The notes below the pieces were generated by a model. That model was not told the origin of the DNA, did not search any database, and was given only the letters and a program-made list of their open reading frames with translations. Of a stretch of DNA of 32,228 bases, positions 1 to 7,701 are shown one piece after another (position 1 is the stretch's first letter; each line of letters begins with the position of its first letter). Position numbers and translations under genes: made by a program. This stretch comes from Alphaproteobacteria bacterium (GTDB lineage: Bacteria > Pseudomonadota > Alphaproteobacteria > Bin95): contig JAJDVH010000258.1 of the NCBI GenBank assembly GCA_022826185.1, positions 1 to 32,228 on the forward strand, written 5' to 3'.

Positions 1-117
1 CGTGCAAATCGCATCGGGGTCAGGTTACACTCTGTACGCATCGGGGCGCTCCTCTGCAACAGGACAAGTCTTTGAAGCAGAAGTACTTTCTCACATGCAG
101 AGCCCCGATGCACCTAC

Positions 118-137
118 ACCCGGTGAGAAATCCGGGT
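118..137. repeat. Small inverted repeat upstream of the first gene
   Basis: A 6-bp perfect stem (ACCCGG at 118-123 and CCGGGT at 132-137) encloses the 8-nt loop TGAGAAAT. It has no T-run, so it is not a clear intrinsic terminator. Bases 1-140 are less GC-rich than the rest, and I see no gene in them. A looser inverted match (GCATCGGGGC near 38 and GCCCCGATGC near 103) also lies here. This could be the edge of a dispersed repeat or an insertion-sequence remnant, but nothing in the window confirms that. Confidence 0.35.
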
Positions 138-173
138 TAGATGCCGGCAGCCGCAGAAGACGAGGAAAGCCCG

Positions 174-1142
174 ATGCCGAGCTTTACCGTGGAACTGGAA
201 GCCCCCGATATCGCTCCCTACAGGGCCGGCAATACGGGTATCGACTATGTCCACCGCCTGGACAGCGGCGTTCCGGGCCCGCATGTGCTCGTCAACGCCG
301 TCACCCACGGCAATGAGATCTGCGGCGCCATCGCGCTCGATTTCCTGTTCCGGCAGGGCATCCGGCCGCGCCGGGGCGTGCTGACGCTCTGCTTTGCGAA
401 TATCGCCGCCTATGAGCGCTTCGATCCGGGGAATCCCGGCGCCTCGCGCTTCGTGGACGAGGACTTCAACCGGGTGTGGACGCTGGAAACCCTGGACGGT
501 CCGCGCCGGAGCGTCGAGCTGGAGCGCGCCCGCGAGTTGCGGCCGGTTTTCGAGCAGGCGGATTTCCTGCTCGACGTCCATTCGATGAGCACCGCCTCGG
601 TTCCCCTGATGCTCTGCCACGGCCTGGAGAAGGAGCGCGCCTTCGCCCTGAAGGTCGGCTACCCCGGAACGGTCGTCTGCGGGCCGGGCCATGTCGAAGG
701 GCTGAGGATGATCGAGCACAAGCCCTTCAACGACCCGGCGAACCCGCAGGTCGCCCTTCTCGTGGAAGCGGGCGAGCACTGGGCGGCTGCAACGGCCGCA
801 CATGCGCTCGACACGGTCCTGCGTTTCATCGCGGCCGCCGGAAGCCTCGACTTCGCCGATGTCGAAGCCCATATCGCCGACAGGGCGCCGGCCCGGCCGC
901 GCCTGCTGGAGGTGACCGATGGTATCGTCGCCCGGACCGACCGGTTCCGCTTCGCCGCGCCCTATATCGGCTGCGAGGTGTTCGAGCGGGCCGGCACGGT
1001 CATCGCCCATGACGGCGACCGCGAGATCGCGACGCCCTACGACGGAGCGATCCTGATCATGCCGAACCATTCCGGCCCCGGACCGGGCCGCAAGGGGCGC
1101 ATCTGCCGCCCGATCGACGAAGGGAGCGCGGATGGCGCGTAA
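174..1142 (+). CDS. Succinylglutamate desuccinylase/aspartoacylase family protein (zinc amidohydrolase, M14-like)
   Basis: This protein of 322 aa belongs to the AstE/AspA zinc carboxypeptidase-like superfamily, cytosolic enzymes that hydrolyse N-acyl amino acids or related amides. Visible residues: the HGNE zinc motif (H45, E48), the NR pair in the DEDFNRVW stretch (N99, R100) typical of aspartoacylases, the third zinc ligand in DVHS (H136), and a VEAGEH segment carrying the likely general-base Glu. No signal peptide is seen. I chose the ATG at 174 because AGGAAAG precedes it. An in-frame ATG at 141 would add 11 residues and lacks a clear Shine-Dalgarno sequence. The stop overlaps the DUF502 start by 11 bp, so the first three genes look co-transcribed. 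The substrate cannot be told from sequence: members act on acetyl-aspartate, succinyl-glutamate or ectoine-type compounds. Confidence 0.85.
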   Translation: MPSFTVELEAPDIAPYRAGNTGIDYVHRLDSGVPGPHVLVNAVTHGNEICGAIALDFLFRQGIRPRRGVLTLCFANIAAYERFDPGNPGASRFVDEDFNRVWTLETLDGPRRSVELERARELRPVFEQADFLLDVHSMSTASVPLMLCHGLEKERAFALKVGYPGTVVCGPGHVEGLRMIEHKPFNDPANPQVALLVEAGEHWAAATAAHALDTVLRFIAAAGSLDFADVEAHIADRAPARPRLLEVTDGIVARTDRFRFAAPYIGCEVFERAGTVIAHDGDREIATPYDGAILIMPNHSGPGPGRKGRICRPIDEGSADGA

Positions 1143-1857
1143 GGCACCGCGGAGACGGGGCAGGAGAACGCGCGTGCGGGCGGCGCGCTTCGGGCGCAGC
1201 CTGCCGCTGCGCTTCCGCAACTATGTGATCGCGGGCGTCCTCGTCACGGCTCCCATCGGCATCACCGCCTGGCTGGCCTGGCAGATCATCCAGTTCTTCG
1301 ATTCCAGGATCCGGGCCATCATCCCGGAAGGCTACAACCCGGAACAGTATCTGCCCTTCTCGATACCGGGCATCGGCCTGGTCATGTTCGTCATCGCGCT
1401 CTCGCTGGTCGGCTACCTGGCCGCCGGCCTGATGGGCCGGACGCTGATCCGGGCCGGCGAGCGCCTGTTGAACCGCATGCCCGTCGTGCGCACCGTCTAT
1501 GGCGCGCTCAAGCAGATTTTCGAAACCGTTCTGGCGCACAGATCGACCGCCTTCCGGCAGGTCGTGCTGGTGGAATATCCCCGGCGCGGCCTCTGGTGCC
1601 TGGCCTTCGTCTCTGGCAAGACCGAGGGCGAAGTCCAGAACCTGACGGAAGACGAACTGGTGAACATCTTCCTGCCGACGACACCCAACCCCACCTCCGG
1701 CTTCCTGCTGTTCGTGCCGAGGCGGGACCTGACGCCGCTTTCCATGACCGTCGAGGAGGGCATCAAGATGGTGGTCTCCGGCGGCATCGTGACGCCGCCC
1801 GACCGGCGCCCGGAGGAAGAGCGCAGCATCCCGAAGATTCCGGCCGAATCGACGTGA
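1132..1857 (+). CDS. DUF502 family membrane protein
   Basis: A 241-aa inner-membrane protein of the DUF502 family, whose biochemical role is not known to me. A basic N-terminus (rich in Arg, residues 1-25) is followed by two hydrophobic segments (about residues 28-48 and 82-104) and a soluble C-terminal domain with the family-typical TTPNPTSGF stretch and a later MVVSGG motif. The ATG at 1132 has AGGGAG at 1121-1126, five bases upstream. It overlaps the preceding amidohydrolase by 11 bp, and its TGA overlaps the GTG of the next gene, giving translational coupling on both sides. The last 20 or so residues are charged and look disordered. The family assignment is secure; the function is not. 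Confidence 0.85.
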   Translation: MARKAPRRRGRRTRVRAARFGRSLPLRFRNYVIAGVLVTAPIGITAWLAWQIIQFFDSRIRAIIPEGYNPEQYLPFSIPGIGLVMFVIALSLVGYLAAGLMGRTLIRAGERLLNRMPVVRTVYGALKQIFETVLAHRSTAFRQVVLVEYPRRGLWCLAFVSGKTEGEVQNLTEDELVNIFLPTTPNPTSGFLLFVPRRDLTPLSMTVEEGIKMVVSGGIVTPPDRRPEEERSIPKIPAEST

Positions 1858-2669
1858 AGGTGGACCTCGACAGGGTTGCGTCGGTCATCAGAGAGACCGC
1901 CGCAGCCGAGATGGTGCGGCAATTCACCGACCTCGACCCCGGCGATATCGGCGAGAAGTCGCCCAACGATTTCGTCACCGCCGTCGATCTGGCGATGGAG
2001 GCGCGTTTCGCCAGGCGGCTGCCGGACCTTCTGCCGGGCTCGGTGCTGTTGGGCGAGGAAGCGGCGGCGGCCGATCCCGGCGTTCTCGACCTGCTGGCGG
2101 GAGACCGTCCCGTCTGGGTCGTCGATCCGCTGGACGGGACGGCGAATTTCGCTTCCGGCTACCCGCTGTTCTGCACCATCGTCGCGCTCGTCACCGGCGG
2201 CGAGACGGTCGCCGGCTGGATCTACGACCCCTTCTCCGAGCGCATGGCGGCGGCAGAACGGGGCGGCGGCGCCTTCATGGGCGAACGCAGGCTCAGGGTC
2301 GTGCGGCCCGCCGACCTCCGCGACATGAACGGCGCGATCTACGGCTACAAGTTCCGCACGAGCGACGCCTACCGCGAAATCTGGGGGCGCGGGCGGGGCC
2401 GCCTCGGCCACTGCTTCAACACGCGCTGCGTCGGGCAGGAATATCTGGCGCGCCTCATCGGGCGGGCGCATTTCGGCCTCTACACCCGGCTCAATCCCTG
2501 GGACCATGCCGCGGGCTGCCTGCTGCACGAGGAAGCCGGCGGCGCGGCGGCCCTGCACGGCGGCCAGCCCTACCGGCCGCTGGGCCCGCGCCACGGCCTG
2601 CTGGTCGCGCCCGACTGGGACATCTGGCGCCGGATCGAGGCTGACCTCATCCGCCGCGTCCCGCTATGA
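1854..2669 (+). CDS. Inositol monophosphatase family protein
   Basis: This 271-aa Mg2+-dependent phosphatase of the IMPase/FBPase/CysQ superfamily is cytosolic. The three metal-site motifs are present: GEE (residues 67-69), DPLDGT (91-96) and WDHAAG (216-221). Its length matches the family norm. Translation probably begins at GTG 1854 inside a GTGA overlap with the DUF502 stop. No better start lies nearby, and the reading frame continues upstream without a good ribosome site. Superfamily members hydrolyse myo-inositol phosphate, PAP or histidinol phosphate, and these motifs do not decide between them. The sequence around YGYKFRT and the C-terminal half are typical of uncharacterised alphaproteobacterial paralogues. 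Confidence 0.87.
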   Translation: MKVDLDRVASVIRETAAAEMVRQFTDLDPGDIGEKSPNDFVTAVDLAMEARFARRLPDLLPGSVLLGEEAAAADPGVLDLLAGDRPVWVVDPLDGTANFASGYPLFCTIVALVTGGETVAGWIYDPFSERMAAAERGGGAFMGERRLRVVRPADLRDMNGAIYGYKFRTSDAYREIWGRGRGRLGHCFNTRCVGQEYLARLIGRAHFGLYTRLNPWDHAAGCLLHEEAGGAAALHGGQPYRPLGPRHGLLVAPDWDIWRRIEADLIRRVPL

Positions 2670-2703
2670 TGACGGCGGTTCCCGGAATGCGGATTTCACC
2701 ACC

Positions 2704-3579
2704 ATGAACACAGCTTCGCTTGCATTTGTCGGCCTGGGCGTCATGGGCTTCCCGATGGCGGGGCATCTCGCCGCCGCCGGCCACAAGGTCACCGTCTATA
2801 ACCGCACCGGCGAGAAAGCCGAGGCCTGGACCGCCGCCCACGGAGGCGGCACGGCCGCCACGCCCCGGGAGGCGGCGGCGGGCGCGGACATCGTGTTCTC
2901 CTGCGTCGGCAATGACGACGATGTGCGCAGCGTCGTTTACGGCGATGACGGCATCTTCGCCGGCATCCGGCCGGGCTCGGTCTATGTGGACCACACCACC
3001 GCTTCGGCCGACCTCGCCCGCGAGCTTTACGCGGAAGGCGGGGAGCGCGGCGTCGCCTGCATCGATGCGCCCGTCTCCGGCGGCCAGGCCGGCGCGGAGA
3101 ACGGCGTGCTCACCGTGATGTGCGGCGGCGACAGCGAGCCCTTCGAGCGCGCCCGGCCGGCCATGACCTGCTACGGGCGCGCGGTCACGCTGCTGGGCGC
3201 GCCCGGCAACGGGCAGCTCACCAAGATGGTGAACCAGATCGCGATCGCCGGCCTGCTGCAGGGGCTTTCGGAAGCGCTGAACATGGGCCTCAAGGCCGGG
3301 CTCGACATGCCGCTCGTGCTGGAGGTCATTTCCAAGGGCGCGGCGGGGTCCTGGCAGATGGACAATCGCGGCCAGACCATGATCGATGACAAGTTCGATT
3401 TCGGCTTCGCCGTGGACTGGATGCGCAAGGACCTCGCCATCTGCCTGGCCGAGGCGGAGCGCAACGGCGCGCGCCTGCCGATGACCGCCGCCATCGACCA
3501 GTTCTACAAGCATGTCCAGCAGGAGGGCGGCGGCCGCTGGGACACCTCCGCCCTCATCCACCTGTTGCGGAATACCTAG
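2704..3579 (+). CDS. NAD(P)-dependent oxidoreductase, beta-hydroxyacid dehydrogenase family
   Basis: A 291-aa enzyme of the 3-hydroxyisobutyrate / tartronate-semialdehyde / glyoxylate reductase family. The N-terminal Rossmann motif GLGVMG (residues 10-15) is followed by the substrate-site motif DAPVSGG (121-127) and the catalytic Lys in KMVNQ (K174). The C-terminal helical domain is complete, so the protein is full length. The family oxidises beta-hydroxyacids with NAD(P)+, or runs in reverse, in the cytosol. An Arg after the second strand (VYNRTG) suggests NADP(H) preference, which is an inference. The gene follows the IMPase gene by 34 bp in the same direction. Its 3' end faces tenA with only 4 bp between stops. 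The exact substrate is open. Confidence 0.88.
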   Translation: MNTASLAFVGLGVMGFPMAGHLAAAGHKVTVYNRTGEKAEAWTAAHGGGTAATPREAAAGADIVFSCVGNDDDVRSVVYGDDGIFAGIRPGSVYVDHTTASADLARELYAEGGERGVACIDAPVSGGQAGAENGVLTVMCGGDSEPFERARPAMTCYGRAVTLLGAPGNGQLTKMVNQIAIAGLLQGLSEALNMGLKAGLDMPLVLEVISKGAAGSWQMDNRGQTMIDDKFDFGFAVDWMRKDLAICLAEAERNGARLPMTAAIDQFYKHVQQEGGGRWDTSALIHLLRNT

Positions 3580-3583
3580 CCCG

Positions 3584-4237
3584 TCAGGCGTTCGGCGACA
3601 GGCCCATCTGCCAGAAGTCGATCTCCAGCCGGGTGGCGTCGCCGAAGATGCGTTCGAGGCCCGGCAGCCGCGCCGGGCCGCCGCGCCGCTCGAACAGCTC
3701 GTCGAGCCGGGCGATCGCCGCCGCCGCGGTCTCCTGATACTCACGGCCCGCATACATCTCGATCCAGGCGCCGTAGGGGTTGCCCCGCGCGGAGCCGGCG
3801 AGCGCGCTGCCGATCTCGGCATAGCCGACGATGCAGGGCGCGAGCGCGACATGCAGGTCCAGCAGGTCGCCGGCGAGCCCGCGCTCCAGCACATAGCGCG
3901 TATAGGCCATCGTCGCCGGGGCTTCCGGCAGGGCGGCCATGTCGGCCTCCTCCAGCCCCCATCCCTTGCAGAAGGCGACATGCAGGCGCATTTCCGTGTC
4001 GGCGATGGCGAGCGCGGTTTCCGCGCCGTGGCGGATGTCGGCGAGCGTATCGCCCTTGAACGCCGCCAGCGCGTAGGCGCGCGCGAAATGGACCAGGAAA
4101 AGGTAGTCCTGCTCCAGATAGTGGCGGAAACAGGCCTCGGGCAGGCTGCCGTCGCCGACGGCGCGCACGAAGGGATGGTCGATATAGGCCCGCCAGTCCG
4201 CGGCGGCGGCCTCTTTCAGCCGCTCGAACAGGCCCAT
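3584..4237 (-). CDS. tenA: TenA family protein (thiaminase II / aminopyrimidine aminohydrolase)
   Basis: The 217-aa protein matches TenA, which hydrolyses 4-amino-5-aminomethyl-2-methylpyrimidine to the hydroxymethyl form in thiamine salvage. Residues known from Bacillus subtilis TenA fall at matching positions: D44 in QDY, C135 in APCIVGY (the catalytic nucleophile), Y139, and E205 near the C-terminus. This is therefore the Cys-containing TenA_C type. The all-helical domain is complete and there is no signal peptide. The ATG at 4237 shares one base with the stop of the ferredoxin gene (TGATG), which implies translational coupling. No other thiamine gene is visible in the window, so the partnership with an iron-sulfur ferredoxin rather than a thi operon is unusual. 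Confidence 0.9.
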   Translation of the reverse strand: MGLFERLKEAAAADWRAYIDHPFVRAVGDGSLPEACFRHYLEQDYLFLVHFARAYALAAFKGDTLADIRHGAETALAIADTEMRLHVAFCKGWGLEEADMAALPEAPATMAYTRYVLERGLAGDLLDLHVALAPCIVGYAEIGSALAGSARGNPYGAWIEMYAGREYQETAAAAIARLDELFERRGGPARLPGLERIFGDATRLEIDFWQMGLSPNA

Positions 4238-4563
4238 CAGAGCAGCGACCGGGTTTCTTCGGGGAGCGTGACGCGGATCCCGTCCAGCTCGTCCGTCACC
4301 TCGATCTGGCAGCCGAGCCGGGAGGTCGGCGTCAGGCCGAAGGCGAGGTCGAGCATGTCCTCCTCGTCCTCGTCGGGCTCCGCCAGCCTCCCGTACCAGT
4401 CCTCATCGACGATCACATGGCAGGTCGAGCAGGCGAGCGAGCCCTCGCAGGCGCCCTCGATGTCGATATCGTATTTGCGCGAGATTTCCAGAATCGTCAG
4501 GCCCGCCGGAGGCTCGACGGTCTGCTCGCTTCCGTCCGGGCTGACAAAGGTGATCTTCGGCAT
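4237..4563 (-). CDS. [2Fe-2S] ferredoxin, ISC/adrenodoxin type
   Basis: A 108-aa electron-transfer protein with the cluster ligands C39, C45, C48 and C85 in the C-x5-C-x2-C-x36-C pattern of ISC-type (adrenodoxin-like) ferredoxins. These supply electrons to Fe-S cluster assembly or to P450 enzymes. The acidic stretch around residues 62-72 is the usual partner-docking surface. I chose the ATG at 4563, which has AGGA nine bases upstream. A TTG nine bases earlier would add three residues and places that same AGGA immediately against the start. The gene lies 27 bp downstream of a cysteine desulfurase gene and overlaps tenA by one base, so the three genes probably form one transcript. Confidence 0.92.
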   Translation of the reverse strand: MPKITFVSPDGSEQTVEPPAGLTILEISRKYDIDIEGACEGSLACSTCHVIVDEDWYGRLAEPDEDEEDMLDLAFGLTPTSRLGCQIEVTDELDGIRVTLPEETRSLL

Positions 4564-4590
4564 CCGACCCAATCCTGTGAGCCGCGCCTT

Positions 4591-5625
4591 CTACCCCCTT
4601 CGCAACCTTGCCGCAAGGCGGTTCCAGGCCTCCGCAAAGGCGTCGATATCGGCTGCCGCCAAGCCCGGTCCGAGGCTGACGCGGATGGCCTCGCCCGCCG
4701 CCGTTTCATTCACGCCCATCGCCAGCAGGACATGCGACGCGCCCACCTTCCCGGACGAGCAGGCGGCGCCCGCGCTCACCGCGAATCCTTCGAGGTCGAA
4801 GGCCATCACCTGGGTCTCGCCCGAGACGCCGGGCATGCCGATGCAGCTCGTGTTCCCGAGGCGCGGCCCGTCGCGGCCGTAGAACACCGCGCCTTCGAGG
4901 CGGGCTTCCATGCGGTCGCGGAGCGCCTTGACGTCGGCCAGCGCGCATGCCGCCGCGCCGAAGCCGGCAATGCCGACGACATTCTCCGTGCCGCCGCGCC
5001 GGCGGCGCTCCTGCGCCCCCCGGATCGGGCCGTCGAGCGCGCGTTCACGTCTCAGCACCAGCGCGCCGACGCCCATCGGGCCGCCCAGCTTGTGCGCCGA
5101 GAGCGCCAGCGAATCGGCGTCTATCGCGGCAAGGTCGAGGCGTCCGGCCGCCTGGACGGCGTCGCAATGCCAGAGGCCGCCCGTCTCCCGCACCCGGCGC
5201 CCGATCTCCGCCAGCGGGTGGACCGCTCCGGTTTCGTTGTTGGCGGCCATGAGCGCGACGGCCGCGCCCGGCGGAATCGCGTCCGGGCAGACGCGCCCGC
5301 CGCCGTCCACCGCCAGGCGGGGGCCGTGCGCATGGTCCAGCACGGAGACATGCTCGCTCGCGCCCGCCAGCCATTCGCGCCCCGCCAGCGCGAGCGCGTT
5401 CGCTTCCGTGCCGCCGGAGGTGAACACGACCTGCTCCGGGGCCGCGCCGGCAAAGGCGGCAACCCGCGCCCGCGCGTCCTCGACGAGGCGGCGCGCGGCG
5501 CGCCCCTCGCCATGCACGGAGGAGGGATTGCCGAGCATGGCCATCGCAGCCGTCATGGCGTCCCGCGCGGCCGGAGCCAGCGGCGCGGTGGCGTTCCAAT
5601 CCATGTAAATGCGGCGTTTTGCCAT
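4591..5625 (-). CDS. Cysteine desulfurase (NifS/IscS-like, class V aminotransferase)
   Basis: The 344-aa PLP enzyme would convert cysteine to alanine and pass the sulfane sulfur to Fe-S scaffolds or tRNA thiolation. The Schiff-base lysine is K179 in SAHKLGGP, and the persulfide-forming cysteine is C289 in GAACSSG, with the short SSGK loop following. The N-terminal DWNATAP and SGGTEAN motifs are typical. It is about 60 residues shorter than E. coli IscS and closer in size to compact NifS-like group I enzymes. The ATG at 5625 has AGAGG eight bases upstream. It is divergent from the hydrolase at 5744 with a 118-bp shared upstream region, and it leads the ferredoxin-tenA operon. Confidence 0.92.
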   Translation of the reverse strand: MAKRRIYMDWNATAPLAPAARDAMTAAMAMLGNPSSVHGEGRAARRLVEDARARVAAFAGAAPEQVVFTSGGTEANALALAGREWLAGASEHVSVLDHAHGPRLAVDGGGRVCPDAIPPGAAVALMAANNETGAVHPLAEIGRRVRETGGLWHCDAVQAAGRLDLAAIDADSLALSAHKLGGPMGVGALVLRRERALDGPIRGAQERRRRGGTENVVGIAGFGAAACALADVKALRDRMEARLEGAVFYGRDGPRLGNTSCIGMPGVSGETQVMAFDLEGFAVSAGAACSSGKVGASHVLLAMGVNETAAGEAIRVSLGPGLAAADIDAFAEAWNRLAARLRRG

Positions 5626-5743
5626 GATGCGGCCTCTTGACGGCCCTCGCCGCCCGAACCAGTTAGGTTCCTGCTACCCTCGGAAAATTCGCCTTGCGGC
5701 GGCAGGCTCGCCGCCCGGAACGAAGGAGCGGGATTCCAGGCCC

Positions 5744-6391
5744 ATGCCCGACGTTATCGTGAACGGTCCCGAGGGCCGGCTGGAAGCGCGCTACCATCAT
5801 GTCGACGACCAGGCGGCGCCCATCGCGCTGATGCTGCATCCGCATCCGCAGCATGGCGGCACGATGCACAACAAGGTCGTCTACAACCTGTTTCACTGCT
5901 TCGTCCGGCGCGGGTTCTCGGTCATGCGCTTCAACTTCCGCGGCGTCGGGCGCTCGCAGGGCGAATACGGGCGCGGGGAAGGCGAGCTCGCCGATGCGGC
6001 GGCCATTCTCGACCACATGCAAAGCCTCAGGAAGGACCCCGTCAAGGTCTGGATCGCGGGCTTTTCCTTCGGCGCCTGGATCGGCATGCAATTGCTGATG
6101 CGCCGGCCGGAAATCTCGGGCTTCATCTCCATCGCCCCGCCGGCCAACATGTACGACTTCTCCTTCCTGGCGCCCTGCCCGTCCTCGGGCCTGATCGTCA
6201 ACGGCACGCGGGACGAGATCGTGACGACGGACTCGGTGGAGAAGCTGGTCGAGAAGCTGCGCACCCAGCGCGGCATCGTCATCGACCACAAGGTCATTCC
6301 CGGCGCCAACCACCTGTTCACGCGCCATCTCGAACAGCTGAACAACGCGGTCGAGGCCTATCTGGACCGCCGCCTCGCCACCGGCGGCTAA
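5744..6391 (+). CDS. Alpha/beta hydrolase, copy 1 (cytosolic)
   Basis: This 215-aa serine hydrolase has the small dienelactone-hydrolase-like alpha/beta fold of widely conserved proteobacterial proteins of unknown substrate. The nucleophile elbow is GFSFG (S108), the likely acid is D157 in NGTRDEIV, and the histidine is H190 in GANH. An N-terminal LHPHPQHGG stretch forms the oxyanion region. No signal peptide is present: the in-frame sequence upstream of ATG 5744 has no leader character, though it resembles the linker of copy 2. A near-identical second copy lies at 16811-17461. The gene is divergent from the cysteine desulfurase, and its stop is 8 bp before a palindromic repeat element. The physiological substrate is unknown. 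Confidence 0.88.
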   Translation: MPDVIVNGPEGRLEARYHHVDDQAAPIALMLHPHPQHGGTMHNKVVYNLFHCFVRRGFSVMRFNFRGVGRSQGEYGRGEGELADAAAILDHMQSLRKDPVKVWIAGFSFGAWIGMQLLMRRPEISGFISIAPPANMYDFSFLAPCPSSGLIVNGTRDEIVTTDSVEKLVEKLRTQRGIVIDHKVIPGANHLFTRHLEQLNNAVEAYLDRRLATGG

Positions 6392-6399
6392 TAGACGGC

Positions 6400-6620
6400 T
6401 AGAGCACGATCCATTCCTACTGAAACGACGGCCTCTGTGGGGCGGCGTTCGGCATTGACCTAATTCGTCGCCCCGGACCCCGATCCGGGGCCCAGCCTCG
6501 ACCGGTCCAGCCTGGCGCGCAGGCCGGGAGATGGCCCCCGGATCTCCGCTCCGCTCCGTCCGGGGTGACGGTTGAGGCTATAGGGGCGAGGCCGTTTCAA
6601 CCGGAGCGGATCGTGCACTA
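6400..6620. mobile_element. Palindromic MITE-like repeat element
   Basis: The whole interval between the hydrolase and the polyprenyl synthase is an imperfect palindrome of about 221 bp. Its left end reads TAGAGCACGATCC, then TGAAACGACGGCCTC (6400-6434). The reverse complement of its right end reads TAGTGCACGATCC, then TGAAACGGCCTC (6620-6588). The centre holds a GC-rich palindrome (6466-6498) that recurs inverted at 9277-9309. It carries no ORF or transposase, so it would be non-autonomous. The outermost TAG of the right end is the stop codon of the polyprenyl synthase on the minus strand. It may also act as a bidirectional terminator between the convergent genes, which is an inference. Confidence 0.65.
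6466..6498 (+). repeat. 33-bp GC-rich palindromic repeat, copy A
   Basis: Around the core CCCCGGACCCCGATCCGGGG, a 33-bp stretch is identical to the reverse complement of 9277-9309. It is nested inside the larger element at 6400-6620. Repeats of this kind are dispersed in many alphaproteobacterial genomes. Confidence 0.8.
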
Positions 6621-7625
6621 ATACACGCGGTCGACGCAGAAATCGGCGATATCGGCCAGCACGGCCCGCACCGGGCTGTCCCCGAAGGACCGCAGCGCCC
6701 GCTTGGCGTCTTCGGCGTGCGAGCGCGCCCGGTCCAGCGTCTCCGCCAGCGTGTCATGGCGCCGCAACAGGGCGAGCGCCTTGCGGAAATCACCGGCCTC
6801 GCGCCCGTCCTGGCCCAGGACCCGCTGCCAGAAGGCGCGCTCCTCCCCGTTGCCCCGTTCGAAGGCCAGGATGACCGGGAGCGTGACCTTGCCCTCGGCG
6901 AAATCGTCGCCCACGGTCTTGCCGAGGTCCGCCTGCCGGGCCGAATAGTCGAGAACGTCGTCGGCAAGCTGGAAGGCGATGCCGAGGTTCATGCCGTAGG
7001 TCTCCAGCGCGTCGGCCTCGGCGCGCGGCCGGTCCGCAATGACGGCGCCGATGCGGCAGGCGGCGGCGAACAGCGCGGCGGTCTTGCCCTCGACGACCTT
7101 CAGATAGTCGGCGATCCCGGTCTCGGGCCGGCTGACGGTCGCAAGCTGGCGCACCTCGCCCTCGGCGATCGTCGCGGAGGCATTGGCGAGGATGCCCAGC
7201 ACCTCCAGCGACCCGACATCGACCATGAGCTGGAACGAGCGGCTGAAGAGAAAATCCCCGACCAGCACGCTCGCCTGGTTTCCCCACACGGCGTTGGCCG
7301 TCTCCGTGCCGCGCCGCAGCATGCTCTCGTCCACGACATCGTCGTGCAGCAGGGTGGCCGTGTGGATGAACTCGACGCAGGCCGCCAGGTCGACATGGCG
7401 CCGCCCCTCATAGCCGCAGAGGCGCGCGGACGCGAGCGTGAGCATGGGGCGCAGCCGCTTGCCCCCCGATGCGACGATATGGCCGGCCAGTTGCGGGATC
7501 AGCGCGACCTCGTTCTGCATCCGCTCCAGGATCAGGGCGTTGACGCGCGCCATGTCCGCCCCGACAAGCGCCTGCAACGCGGCCAGCGGCTCGGCAGCCG
7601 GCGGGGATGTTGCCGCTAGTGTCAC
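6618..7625 (-). CDS. ispB: Polyprenyl diphosphate synthase (octaprenyl/decaprenyl type)
   Basis: A 335-aa trans-prenyltransferase that elongates farnesyl diphosphate with isopentenyl diphosphate to make the long ubiquinone side chain. Both aspartate-rich motifs are intact: DDVVD at 95-99 and DDVLD at 222-226, with GGKRLRP (54-60) upstream. Length and composition match IspB-type synthases. The chain length (C40 or C50) cannot be read reliably from sequence. I chose GTG 7625, which has GAAGG 11 bases upstream; the upstream extension of the frame runs into the divergent DUF2007 gene. The stop codon TAG (6620-6618) is formed by the end of the palindromic element at 6400-6620. The gene order (synthase divergent from DUF2007 and a methyltransferase) is, from memory, common in Rhodospirillales. 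Confidence 0.92.
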   Translation of the reverse strand: MTLAATSPPAAEPLAALQALVGADMARVNALILERMQNEVALIPQLAGHIVASGGKRLRPMLTLASARLCGYEGRRHVDLAACVEFIHTATLLHDDVVDESMLRRGTETANAVWGNQASVLVGDFLFSRSFQLMVDVGSLEVLGILANASATIAEGEVRQLATVSRPETGIADYLKVVEGKTAALFAAACRIGAVIADRPRAEADALETYGMNLGIAFQLADDVLDYSARQADLGKTVGDDFAEGKVTLPVILAFERGNGEERAFWQRVLGQDGREAGDFRKALALLRRHDTLAETLDRARSHAEDAKRALRSFGDSPVRAVLADIADFCVDRVY

Positions 7626-7701
7626 GGGAGGTTTGACCTTCAGGCGGGGGAGAGGCGAGCATAGGCTCGGCGGAAAGCCGGTCAAGCGCCGGGGAGGCAG
7701 G

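Noticed and set aside
2-316. 104-residue open frame at the left edge
   Set aside because: It overlaps the amidohydrolase in another frame, and its second half is Arg-rich shadow sequence.
2647-3981. Long minus-strand open frame across the dehydrogenase and tenA
   Set aside because: It is an Arg/Ala/Pro-rich shadow of two well-supported genes. High GC removes stop codons in alternative frames.
3512-5640. Plus-strand open frames opposite tenA, ferredoxin and cysteine desulfurase
   Set aside because: They oppose genes with intact catalytic motifs and have no recognisable domain or ribosome site.
5637-5680. TTGACG as a -35 box for the hydrolase or cysteine desulfurase promoter
   Set aside because: No acceptable -10 box lies 16-18 bases downstream, so the promoter call would rest on one hexamer.
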